From: Providencia hangzhouensis | GTDB lineage: Bacteria; Pseudomonadota; Gammaproteobacteria; Enterobacterales; Enterobacteriaceae | DNA length: 64,000 bases | Reading direction: 5' to 3' | Assembly (NCBI RefSeq): GCF_029193595.2 | Contig: NZ_CP135052.1 | Coordinates: 682,001-746,000 of the forward strand | Shown here: positions 27,602-35,527 of the stretch, in pieces | Position numbering within the stretch: position 1 is the first letter of the stretch | Layout: every line of letters begins with the position of its first letter | Program-made: the position numbers and the translations under genes | Notes under the pieces: generated by a model | What the model was told of the DNA's origin: nothing | The model's database searches: none | Seen by the model: the letters and a program-made list of their open reading frames with translations, nothing else

Positions 27602-30367
27602 TTACAGGTCGTAATTGACTTGTAACCAGAACTGACGGCCCGGATCGTAAGATTTCAATACGCGATCTTCAAATACGAAGCGGTCAGCAACATTTTTATT
27701 GTTAAGAATATTGTTCACTTCGACGGAGAAGCCAAAACCGTGAGCAAATTCAGGCTTCCAGCCAAGACGGGTATCCCACGTATATTTACTGGAGAAATGT
27801 TGCTTGGTGTACTTACGAACTTGTCCATACTCAGGGTCGACTGCGTAGGCATTGTCGTAGCGAACCGCTTGGTCTCGGGCTCCCCACCATTGCAGGCGGT
27901 TATACCAAGTTAGATCATAATCGTCCCAAACACTGGTCAGTTCTAAGTTAAATTTGAACGGGGAGTTAAAGCTAGTTGAAGGCAACTTTGATGCGTCAAT
28001 AATTTTGCCGTCATACCAAACTTTGTTGAGGTTAACTTTATTGGCTGGATCGAATGAGTTATAGCCAGAATCTTTTGGCGTATTACTTTCACTTTGCTGC
28101 CATGTGAGTGATGCTGTCATTACATGGGAAGCTTCTGCCCACTCCCAAGGTTGGCTGTTATTAACGGATAGGGTTACGGTGTCGTGTGAGCTACGGCCGC
28201 CATTGTCATACATACGAATACTGCGTTTATCGGCATCACGAGTATCATATTTGGTACGAGTTCGAACTTCATCGTAACCTTCACGATGCACATATTGTAA
28301 ACGCCATGTGGTTGACATTATTTCTTGTTGCAAGGCAAGGGTAAGTTCATCGTTATACGGTGTTTTTAGTGAATCTATGCCTTCGTAGTCTTTTTTATTA
28401 TCCCAATCATTTAAATTTGGATCTAATGAACAGCCCCAATTACAGTTTTGCATACCTGCATTTTGTGCACCATATAAGGCATAGGTTAGCATTGAACGGC
28501 CATAATAACGGTTAGCACCAGCGATCAATAACGTTGAATTGTCGCCAAAAATGTCATATGAACCAGAAAATCGAGGGGCAATATTTGTACGACTCACAAA
28601 GTCATCACGATCTAAACGGATGCCAGGACGTAGTGTTAATTTGCCATATTGTAAGTTGTCATCGAGAAATAATGCGTAGTTAGTATAATCTGCGGAATGC
28701 TTACCTGCTTGGAACCGAGTGATATTGGTAAGTTGGCCATTCCAATAATCATTTTTATCAATGACACCTGAATAGTTATAACGATAGAAATCACTATCTC
28801 GTTTATACGTCCCTTTAGTATAGCTGAGCTCACTACCAATAGTTGGCTTATGCGTAATACCTAACCCATCTTCCATTGAAGTGAATCTCATAACTGCTTT
28901 TGCTGTTTGGCTATTTTGTTCAGAGATTAAATCACCTTGTCCGCCACTACGTAGGTATTTCCGGTTATCCCAGTTATAGTCAGAGTCCATTGCGAGAACT
29001 TCGACATAATAGTTTTGGTCATTGACTCGTTCATCTTTTAGTTGCTGAGTACTTGCTGTTAGCTCTAACTGACCAACTTCAAATTGGTGTTTGAAAACGC
29101 CCGTAAAACCTAAACCTTTATGTGTACTGTCATAGCCTGAATTCATGATAGTGGAAGTAAATAAGCGACTATCATAGTCAGCATAGTTTGCAGAAAGGTC
29201 TAAGGAACTTTTATCAGAGAGATCAATGGTATACTTCAAAAAATAGTTATCAGAAATCCTTTTTTGATCTTTTTTTCCAGTTAGGCCGTCTGTCATTTCC
29301 AATTCACCATTGCCATTGATCATTGCGGCGCCATCATTGGCGAGCGTCATTGGAATAGTCGAACTACGACGTGAGGCCGAGAATACGAGCCCTGAATTTT
29401 CACTCACCCCTAATTCAAACCAGCCACCAAAGTCATTTTTATCATAGCGGTTTTGGAAACGAGCAGGATTTGCCGTATCATTTTTGGTAGTATCAATCCT
29501 TTGCGATGAATCGTGGAACAAATTATTCCAACCAGAGCGGGTTAGGCGGTAATAGGCGTGAGCACTATTTTCCCCTTGCCAGCGGCGGCTGTTCACCTCA
29601 ACGGTGCCCCCTGTAAATCCACCAAATTCGACAGGAATATTATTGTCATACACTGTCATGCTGTCGATCAGACGGCTGTCTATGTAGATCCCTTGGTCGC
29701 TACTGCTCAGACGGGTAGTTGTTTCACCGAGACCACTGTCTGCGGGGTCAAAATCGTTGTTAAAGCTCACTCCATCAAGGCGATAGGCGTTTTGGTAGCT
29801 GCTTGAACCGTGGATTGAGATGCGGGAAGGCTTGATTTCCCCTTGGTTCATCGAGTTACTGTCATTGTTAGCAAATTGGACAGCAGGGTTAGTCTTCATT
29901 AAATCGGTGATATTGCCATCACCGGTATTTTTCTGGCTAATCTCTTCAGAAGTCACGTATTGTGGTGCGGACATCACATCTGTCGCGGGGTGGTTCTGAA
30001 CAACGCCAGATACTTGAGTTTCCGGTAATACCAATGTGCCTTGGCTTAAATTTTGCTGACGAATAACGAAAACACCATTTTCATTGACTAACTCTAAGCC
30101 GCTACCGATAAGTATTTTTTGTAATGCGGTTTGTGCGGAGTAGTTGCCAGACAATGCAGGTGCACGTAAGCCATTTAACTGACCTTTATCATAGATCAAT
30201 TGGATTTGCCCTTGGCGGCTAATTTCAGCCACAGAGGTAGCAAGTGATTGTTCTGGTAGTGAAAATGCGAGTTCTTGTGCTGATGCAGACTGACAAACAA
30301 TGGCGCTACTCACCGCAATAGCAAGGGCGAGCGGCCTTAATCGGCTTTGAGTAAACTGAATAGACAT
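27602..30367 (-). CDS. TonB-dependent outer-membrane receptor with signalling domain
   Basis: A 921-residue outer-membrane barrel receptor. Signal peptide 1-30 (ending ASA). Residues about 32-105 form a secretin/TonB N-terminal (STN) domain (SLATSVAEISRQGQIQLIYD, TALQKILIGSGLELV), which contacts FecR and marks a signal-transducing receptor. A plug follows (about 125-250), then a beta barrel ending in WLQVNYDL, with Leu instead of the usual final aromatic residue. It is large, like FusA/YddB receptors for ferredoxin. Its ligand is inferred from the neighbouring protease and ABC gene. Upstream lie a candidate Fur box and fecIR, so both iron and ligand signals probably control it. Confidence 0.88.
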   Translation of the reverse strand: MSIQFTQSRLRPLALAIAVSSAIVCQSASAQELAFSLPEQSLATSVAEISRQGQIQLIYDKGQLNGLRAPALSGNYSAQTALQKILIGSGLELVNENGVFVIRQQNLSQGTLVLPETQVSGVVQNHPATDVMSAPQYVTSEEISQKNTGDGNITDLMKTNPAVQFANNDSNSMNQGEIKPSRISIHGSSSYQNAYRLDGVSFNNDFDPADSGLGETTTRLSSSDQGIYIDSRLIDSMTVYDNNIPVEFGGFTGGTVEVNSRRWQGENSAHAYYRLTRSGWNNLFHDSSQRIDTTKNDTANPARFQNRYDKNDFGGWFELGVSENSGLVFSASRRSSTIPMTLANDGAAMINGNGELEMTDGLTGKKDQKRISDNYFLKYTIDLSDKSSLDLSANYADYDSRLFTSTIMNSGYDSTHKGLGFTGVFKHQFEVGQLELTASTQQLKDERVNDQNYYVEVLAMDSDYNWDNRKYLRSGGQGDLISEQNSQTAKAVMRFTSMEDGLGITHKPTIGSELSYTKGTYKRDSDFYRYNYSGVIDKNDYWNGQLTNITRFQAGKHSADYTNYALFLDDNLQYGKLTLRPGIRLDRDDFVSRTNIAPRFSGSYDIFGDNSTLLIAGANRYYGRSMLTYALYGAQNAGMQNCNWGCSLDPNLNDWDNKKDYEGIDSLKTPYNDELTLALQQEIMSTTWRLQYVHREGYDEVRTRTKYDTRDADKRSIRMYDNGGRSSHDTVTLSVNNSQPWEWAEASHVMTASLTWQQSESNTPKDSGYNSFDPANKVNLNKVWYDGKIIDASKLPSTSFNSPFKFNLELTSVWDDYDLTWYNRLQWWGARDQAVRYDNAYAVDPEYGQVRKYTKQHFSSKYTWDTRLGWKPEFAHGFGFSVEVNNILNNKNVADRFVFEDRVLKSYDPGRQFWLQVNYDL

Positions 30368-30449
30368 GGTTATCCCTTATTCTTAAGCTGCACAAAAAGT
30401 GTGCGAAAATAGGTCAGCAAAATGATGACTAGCTAAGAAGAGGGTGAAA

Positions 30450-30464
30450 TGAGAATTATCCTCA
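30450..30464 (-). promoter_or_regulatory. Candidate Fur box upstream of the receptor gene
   Basis: TGAGAATTATCCTCA is a 7-1-7 palindrome matching the Fur core TGATAATNATTATCA at 11 of 14 defined positions, about 85 bases upstream of the receptor start. Confidence 0.5.
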
Positions 30465-30484
30465 CCTGCAAATGAAAATATTTT

Positions 30485-31471
30485 TTATTTATTTTTTTTA
30501 TTTTGAATAATCAATACGTTATTTTTATCTCGATAGACGACTTGTACCGGAAGTAATGAAGGAAGGGCTTGAAAAAACTGTTCTGGCTGATGGGTATTGA
30601 TGCGACCTGAGATTTTACTCTTCGCTAATTGAGCGGGAGAAAGCTCGATATTTATCGATGAATAGTTTTTAAGTTCATCGAGGACTTCTGAAAGTGGTTT
30701 ATCGACAAAAATTAATTCACCAAAACGCCAACGAGCCACATCTAGCGGGTTGATGTGTTGGCGAGCGATTGGGCTGTTCGGCGATTGACTGACTGCACTG
30801 TCACCAGCAAGTAGGAAAACGGGTTGTTTGCTTGCGGCATCTTCAAAGCTGACAATGCCTTGGCTGACATTCACAGCAACTTGCTGAGCCACTTTGTTCA
30901 CTTCAAATTCTGTTCCCACCACTTGAATACGCCGGTTATCAGCTTGAATTATAAAAGGCCGATAGGGGTTGGATTTGACTTTAAAATAAACATTTCCCTG
31001 TTCCAGATACAGGTTACGTACTGGAGTTTCATAGGCGACATGAATACGGGTATTGCGGTTAAGAAACAGCTGGGAACCATCAGGTAAAGTAACTTCTTTA
31101 GGCGTATCCGTTGCCACTAAGGTCATATTATTGAGCAACATCGAAGGTAAGTGGCTGTATGGCAAAAACAAAATAGCCGCAATAAAAAATGCTGCTAAGG
31201 TATTGCCCAAAGGGCGCCATAAGCGAAAAAAAGGGCGTTTTTCCTTGGGAAGTATTGTGCTAGCAGGGCGTGGCATACCATCAAAATCGCGCCATAGTCC
31301 AGCAATGGCATCATACGCTTTTGCATGTTCAGGTGATGCAGCAATCCATTGTTTGAATTGCTCTGTTTCAAGGGCGCTGATACGTTGGCTGTGCATGCGG
31401 GTAAACCACAGCGCAGCTTCTTCATCAATGCGGCTTTCATCATCTGATGTTTGCAAAGAGTCGTGTGTCAT
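30485..31471 (-). CDS. fecR: FecR-family sigma factor regulator
   Basis: A 328-residue single-pass inner-membrane protein. The cytoplasmic N-terminal part has the DUF4880-type segment (EEAALWFTRM...WIAASPEHAKAYD), one membrane helix lies near residues 90-107 (TLAAFFIAAILFLPYS), and the periplasmic FecR domain follows (EVTLPDGSQLFLNRNTRI, GTEFEVN) with a C-terminal STN-like contact region. It relays ligand binding at the receptor to the sigma factor. Its start overlaps the fecI stop (TAATG), so the pair is translationally coupled. Confidence 0.92.
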   Translation of the reverse strand: MTHDSLQTSDDESRIDEEAALWFTRMHSQRISALETEQFKQWIAASPEHAKAYDAIAGLWRDFDGMPRPASTILPKEKRPFFRLWRPLGNTLAAFFIAAILFLPYSHLPSMLLNNMTLVATDTPKEVTLPDGSQLFLNRNTRIHVAYETPVRNLYLEQGNVYFKVKSNPYRPFIIQADNRRIQVVGTEFEVNKVAQQVAVNVSQGIVSFEDAASKQPVFLLAGDSAVSQSPNSPIARQHINPLDVARWRFGELIFVDKPLSEVLDELKNYSSINIELSPAQLAKSKISGRINTHQPEQFFQALPSLLPVQVVYRDKNNVLIIQNKKNK

Positions 31472-32007
31472 TACGAATTATTGCCCTGATTATCAAGGTG
31501 TTTTTTACAGTGAACAAGCGCCGCCGCGATATGTTTTTCCACCATACTGATTGAAATTTCCATTCGTTCAGCAATCTCACTTTGAGATAAGCCATCAAAA
31601 CGATACAGCAAAAATGCTTCTCGTCGACGGGGGGGTAACGTTTCAAGCGCTTCGCTTAGCCGTTGGATGCGTTGCTGATGTTCCAAGATTTCACTGGGAT
31701 CAGCTTGGCTTTGTTCAAAATGCGGTTCATGAGTAACATCATCAATGGATGTTTCTGATTTAGTTTGGCGCTGGTTACGTCGCCAATGGTCAATCAAAAC
31801 ATGATTCGCAATTTTAAACAGATAAGCGCGGCTCTCTTTTACAGGCGTTTGTTCTTTACGGTTTAGCCATAGTGTAAACACATCCTGTGATAAATCATCA
31901 GCATCATTGCTGTTATCTAGCCGATTGCGGAAAAAGCGCACAAGTTGGCTATATGTTGACTGATACGCACCGCTAATTTTACGGGCAAGAGATTTATCAA
32001 TAGTCAT
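31471..32007 (-). CDS. fecI: FecI-type ECF sigma factor
   Basis: A 178-residue ECF sigma factor. Region 2 (NDADDLSQDVFTLWLNR, AYLFKIANHVLIDHWRR) binds the -10 and core RNA polymerase. Region 4 (LPPRRREAFLLYRFDGLSQSEIAERMEISISMVEKHI) binds the -35. It probably directs transcription of the receptor-ABC-protease genes downstream. ATG 32007 gives the standard N-terminus; an in-frame GTG at 32037 is possible. The gene is divergent from the tonB-like gene with a candidate Fur box between. Confidence 0.92.
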   Translation of the reverse strand: MTIDKSLARKISGAYQSTYSQLVRFFRNRLDNSNDADDLSQDVFTLWLNRKEQTPVKESRAYLFKIANHVLIDHWRRNQRQTKSETSIDDVTHEPHFEQSQADPSEILEHQQRIQRLSEALETLPPRRREAFLLYRFDGLSQSEIAERMEISISMVEKHIAAALVHCKKHLDNQGNNS

Positions 32008-32118
32008 TTTACTGGTGTTAATGTCATAAAAGAGCACAATTGTGCTGATTAATAATCTGCTCAGATTACTTTATTATTTAAATCAATAAGTTGTTTTAAT
32101 AATTATGTTTTTACTAAT

Positions 32119-32137
32119 AATAATGAATATCATTTTT
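32119..32137. promoter_or_regulatory. Candidate Fur box between fecI and the tonB-like gene
   Basis: AATAATGAATATCATTTTT matches the 19-bp Fur consensus at 14 positions. It lies between the divergent starts and could repress both fecIR and the tonB-like gene in iron-replete cells. Confidence 0.6.
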
Positions 32138-32186
32138 GTTTGTATTATGCCTATAATCTGCAAAAAATAAAGTCGTGAGGCAGAAT

Positions 32187-32969
32187 ATGAGCAGTATGAC
32201 GGGCCAGTTAGAGCGTCCGATTTTCCGTCCACTAGGCGGTTTGGTTTTAAGTTGTCTTTTCCATGGAACACTGGCAATCATTTTTATCGGCTGGTTTACT
32301 TCTTCAATTCCGAAGACCGGAGTACTACCACCGGCAATTTCGTTGCAGCTGGGTGTTTATCAGCTTGAAAAACAGGCAGAGCCTGAAATTAATCATGCCC
32401 CTAAACAACACATGACGACGCGTGAAGAGTCATTGCCTGAATTGGTTGAAAAGGTAGATAAATTGCCTGAAACTGCGATCGTTGATAATGGCACATTGAC
32501 GAAAGTTAGTGAGAAAAAACGACCACCGAAAAAGACAATTCCACAAGAGAAAAAAGTGATCGACGAAGCCCCTGTAACTACGCAGGAATCGATGGTGACT
32601 TCCGCTCCTGCATCAGGGAGTGAATCCAGTAGCAGTGCGAATTTCTCCAGTAATGCGTCTGCGGCAGTGAGTGGGCACCAAGGCTGGCAAAGTGAGGTTC
32701 ATCAGCGGATAGCCAAGACCAAACGCTATCCACGTGCAGCGTTGCGTTACCGCTCAACTGGGGTCTCTCATATAAAAGTGGTTTTGGATAGTCGGGGTGA
32801 AGTGATTGTCGCCAGCTTATTGAATTCATCCGGTACGAAAATATTGGATAAAGAAGCGTTGGCGACAATTTCACGTGCTGCGCCTTTTCCTACCCCGCCA
32901 GAAACATTGTTGGTAGATGGCCGGGTCGAGTTTATTGCGCCAATCGTGTTCGATACAACGTCTATTTAA
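32187..32969 (+). CDS. TonB-family energy transducer (dedicated, FusB-like)
   Basis: A 260-residue TonB-like protein. An N-terminal membrane anchor (LVLSCLFHGTLAIIFIGWF, about residues 19-37, with the conserved Ser/His on one face), a Glu/Lys/Pro spacer (EKKRPPKKTIPQEKK), a Ser-rich stretch, and a C-terminal TonB domain from about residue 165 with the RYPRAA motif and DSRGEVIVASLLNSSG. ATG 32187 follows GTGAGG; an in-frame GTG (32175) is less likely. Its place beside the receptor locus suggests it serves that receptor, as FusB does for FusA. It is not the housekeeping TonB, which lies elsewhere in enterics. Confidence 0.87.
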   Translation: MSSMTGQLERPIFRPLGGLVLSCLFHGTLAIIFIGWFTSSIPKTGVLPPAISLQLGVYQLEKQAEPEINHAPKQHMTTREESLPELVEKVDKLPETAIVDNGTLTKVSEKKRPPKKTIPQEKKVIDEAPVTTQESMVTSAPASGSESSSSANFSSNASAAVSGHQGWQSEVHQRIAKTKRYPRAALRYRSTGVSHIKVVLDSRGEVIVASLLNSSGTKILDKEALATISRAAPFPTPPETLLVDGRVEFIAPIVFDTTSI

Positions 32970-32977
32970 ATTCAACT

Positions 32978-33001
32978 AAATAGCCCTTTTTAGGGCTATT
33001 T
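32978..33001. terminator. Bidirectional terminator, tonB-like gene / ytjB
   Basis: AAATAGCCCT/AGGGCTATTT stem of 10 bp with a TTTT loop. It covers the stop codon region of the minus-strand ytjB gene. Confidence 0.85.
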
Positions 33002-33769
33002 ATCAGGTGAATTTGGTCTGTTTTTTGGGGTCGGTCGTTTAGGGCGATAAGGACGAGGTTCTTTCTTTCGTTTCAAACGTGCTGGCTTAGTAGCAGGTGT
33101 CCCTTTGCTCTCTTGCTTGCCATCTTCATTACTGTCGTCATCTCCATTATCATCTTGATTTTCCTCTGTATTAACGACGAGCGGAGGGGCTTGTTTGTGG
33201 CCTTTCTTTTTCTTTAAACGCAGTAATGTATTTGCTAAAACGAAGCCAATACATAAGGCAAGTAGAATAAAAATTCGTAATACATTGGTGCTGTTATCCG
33301 CTTGTTGAATTTCAGCGGCAAGGAGCTCCGTATCAATGGTTAAACGCAAATAGCCTTTTGGCTCTTTTGTGCCTTGGATGGGAACGACAAGCTGGTATTG
33401 AAAGTTTTGTAGTGAGGAGTTGTCATCGATGGCCAGCCGTTCTTTCACCGTTGTCGGCTCACCGACTTGAGTGACCAGTGTGCCACTGGCAGTATAGATA
33501 CTGGCATCTAAAATATACCTATCTTTCACCACGTTATTTAAATTGGCATTAATTCGCTCTAAATTAAAATCTTTACTGCCGGGAACAATATAATCAGATA
33601 AGCTGAAAGCAACTTGCTCAGCAAGAACATAAGTCAATTGTTTAAATTGCTCAATTCTGCCTTGGTTTTGGCTATTTCCTAAATAAGAAATACCATGCAT
33701 AAGTAAAGTTACCAACGCAACGCAGATAACGATAATGACTGTTTTGTGGAGCCTAAAGGTAAGTTTCAT
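32996..33769 (-). CDS. ytjB: Membrane protein YtjB (Smp)
   Basis: A 257-residue inner-membrane protein of the Smp/YtjB family. It has helix 1 near residues 9-27, a periplasmic domain of about 130 residues (DASIYTASGTLVTQVGE, KGYLRLTIDTELLAAEIQQADN), helix 2 near 167-186, and a cytoplasmic tail rich in Lys, Asp and Pro. The tail is longer than in E. coli (214 residues in total) and very charged. The function of the family is not established. It is divergent from serB, the E. coli arrangement. Confidence 0.9.
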   Translation of the reverse strand: MKLTFRLHKTVIIVICVALVTLLMHGISYLGNSQNQGRIEQFKQLTYVLAEQVAFSLSDYIVPGSKDFNLERINANLNNVVKDRYILDASIYTASGTLVTQVGEPTTVKERLAIDDNSSLQNFQYQLVVPIQGTKEPKGYLRLTIDTELLAAEIQQADNSTNVLRIFILLALCIGFVLANTLLRLKKKKGHKQAPPLVVNTEENQDDNGDDDSNEDGKQESKGTPATKPARLKRKKEPRPYRPKRPTPKNRPNSPDK

Positions 33770-33935
33770 TGCTTTATTGGTGCTCTCGACTTATTTTGAG
33801 TATAAAGATGCCGTTATACTTTAGCGAATATGGGGTTATCTTCAGTTTTAACAGTAAATACATAAGGTCACAAAGCCTTAAAATTTAGTATAGTGGCTTC
33901 GTTCGGCTGCTCGCAACTTATCATTATAAAAAAGT

Positions 33936-34062
33936 TACACTCTAAATAATTCGAGTTGTATGTAGGCGACAAACGAAGATAGTCCGATGAGCATACATAA
34001 GTATGTGATTCGGCTAGCTGAGCGTAGTCAACAACCAGACAACTTGAAGTATGACGAGTATA
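33936..34062 (-). repeat. ERIC element, copy 2 (ytjB-serB)
   Basis: A 127-bp ERIC palindrome in reverse orientation (TCTAAATAATTCGAGTTG ... CAACTTGAAGTATGACGAG), with the centre CATACATAAGTATG. It fills nearly half of the 315-base ytjB-serB gap, ending about 20 bases before the serB start, so the serB promoter must lie upstream of it or in it. Confidence 0.9.
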
Positions 34063-34084
34063 TCGATTACAGGAGCTAATTTTC

Positions 34085-35062
34085 ATGTCAACGAGCTTGA
34101 CCTATTGTTATCTACCCGACGAAATCCAAAAATGGCCAGGGTTGCCATTGTCATTAAGTGGTGAAGAAGTGATGCCATTGGATTATCGTGCTGGGGACAG
34201 TGGGTGGTTATTATATGGCCGCGGCTTAGATAAAGCGCGTATCAGTAATTTCCAACAGCGATTAGGGATCGCTATCGTAATTGTCTCTTCGTGGCGTATT
34301 GATGACTACCAAGTGGTCAGAATCGCTGGGAGTATTACACCTCGAATTAAAAAACTCGCTGACGAATGTTTATTAGATGTCGTGCCATTAGGGCAAATTC
34401 CACGTTTGCGTTCACCGGGCCTATTACTGATGGATATGGACTCGACAGCGATTCAAATTGAATGTATCGATGAAATTGCTCGCTTAGCAGGGGTTGGAGA
34501 GCAGGTTGCTGAAGTGACCGAGCGAGCCATGCTAGGGGAACTCGATTTTACGGAAAGTTTACGAGCACGCGTTAGCTTACTTGAAGGTGCCGACGTCGCT
34601 ATTCTTGACCAAGTGATGGAAACATTGCCTTTAATGCCGGGCTTAACGAACCTTGTGCGTAAGTTACAAGCGATGAATTGGCACATTGCGATAGCATCCG
34701 GTGGTTTTACTTTCTTTGCTAATAACTTGCAACAGCGATTGAAACTTGTGGCGGCGGTTGCTAATCAACTTGAAGTCAAAAATGGTAAGTTAACAGGCAA
34801 AGTCAAAGGCCCAATTGTAGATGCTAAATATAAAGCGCAAACCTTGGTTAAATTGGCGGAAAAACTGGAAATTCCCATTGAGCAAACTGTTGCCATTGGT
34901 GACGGGGCAAATGACCTGAAAATGATCCGTAAAGCAGGGCTGGGTATTGCATATCATGCGAAACCAAAGGTGTATGCAAGGGCGAAGGTTGCGATTCGTC
35001 ATGCAGATCTGATGGGGGTGATGTGTGTGTTGAGCGGGGGCCTCAAACACGAAGAACGCTAA
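34085..35062 (+). CDS. serB: Phosphoserine phosphatase
   Basis: Hydrolyses O-phosphoserine, the last step of serine biosynthesis. It is 325 residues. An N-terminal ACT-like domain (1 to about 105) precedes a HAD domain with the nucleophile D117-M-D119-S-T motif, substrate-specificity ECIDEIA, the SGGFTFF motif and metal-binding GDGANDLKMI. ATG 34085 follows CAGGAGC. It stands alone before radA, separated by three tandem ERIC copies. Confidence 0.97.
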   Translation: MSTSLTYCYLPDEIQKWPGLPLSLSGEEVMPLDYRAGDSGWLLYGRGLDKARISNFQQRLGIAIVIVSSWRIDDYQVVRIAGSITPRIKKLADECLLDVVPLGQIPRLRSPGLLLMDMDSTAIQIECIDEIARLAGVGEQVAEVTERAMLGELDFTESLRARVSLLEGADVAILDQVMETLPLMPGLTNLVRKLQAMNWHIAIASGGFTFFANNLQQRLKLVAAVANQLEVKNGKLTGKVKGPIVDAKYKAQTLVKLAEKLEIPIEQTVAIGDGANDLKMIRKAGLGIAYHAKPKVYARAKVAIRHADLMGVMCVLSGGLKHEER

Positions 35063-35188
35063 ATATTCTTCATATTTCGTGCTGTAGCGGTGTTGGCTGC
35101 ACTCGGCTGCTTGGGTCACATACTTGTGTATGCTCCCCAAGACATCCTCTTTTGCCGCCTAGCCACAACCCGAACTATTTTGAATATT
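35062..35188 (+). repeat. ERIC element, copy 3 (tandem unit A)
   Basis: 127-bp ERIC copy directly after the serB stop, flanked by AATATTC/GAATATT. First of three head-to-tail copies with a 131-bp period. Confidence 0.92.
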
Positions 35189-35192
35189 GATA

Positions 35193-35319
35193 TCGATATT
35201 TTATGGTTTGTGCTGTGGCGGTGTTGGCTGCACTCGGCTGCTTGGGTCACATACTGGTGTATGCTCCCCAAGACATCCTCTTTTGCCGCCTAGCCACAAC
35301 CCGAACTATTTTGAATATT
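35193..35319 (+). repeat. ERIC element, copy 4 (tandem unit B)
   Basis: Second unit. It is nearly identical to unit C, including the inter-unit sequence TGATATCGATATTTTATGG, and slightly diverged from unit A. Confidence 0.92.
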
Positions 35320-35323
35320 GATA

Positions 35324-35450
35324 TCGATATTTTATGGTTTGTGCTGTGGCGGTGTTGGCTGCACTCGACTGCTTGGGTCACATACTGGTGTATGCTCCCC
35401 AAGACATCCTCCTTTGCCGCCTTGCCACAACGTGAACTATCTAGAGTATT
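35324..35450 (+). repeat. ERIC element, copy 5 (tandem unit C)
   Basis: Third unit, ending CTAGAGTATT. Its right end differs from A and B, as expected if the inner units arose by duplication between the original ends. Confidence 0.92.
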
Positions 35451-35473
35451 ACGGCTAAAGTGTTATGGATAAT

Positions 35474-35500
35474 AAGAACTAAGAACTAAGAACTAAGAAC
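35474..35500 (+). repeat. Heptanucleotide tandem repeat upstream of radA
   Basis: The unit AAGAACT is repeated 3.9 times without error, ending about 12 bases before the radA Shine-Dalgarno sequence AAGAGGAG. Confidence 0.95.
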
Positions 35501-35527
35501 AAAATTGAATTTTAAGAGGAGTTTGCT

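Noticed and set aside
32578..32874. Minus-strand open frame of 98 codons inside the tonB-like gene
   Set aside because: It is an antisense shadow of the TonB domain coding sequence without start signals or recognisable protein features.
35062..35450. CRISPR-like array
   Set aside because: The regular period comes from whole 127-bp palindromic ERIC units with a 4-base spacer, not from short repeats with unique spacers. No cas genes are nearby.
35090..35472. Two overlapping open frames with repeated protein sequence
   Set aside because: They are the tandem ERIC copies translated by chance. The protein repeat is just the DNA repeat and there is no start signal.
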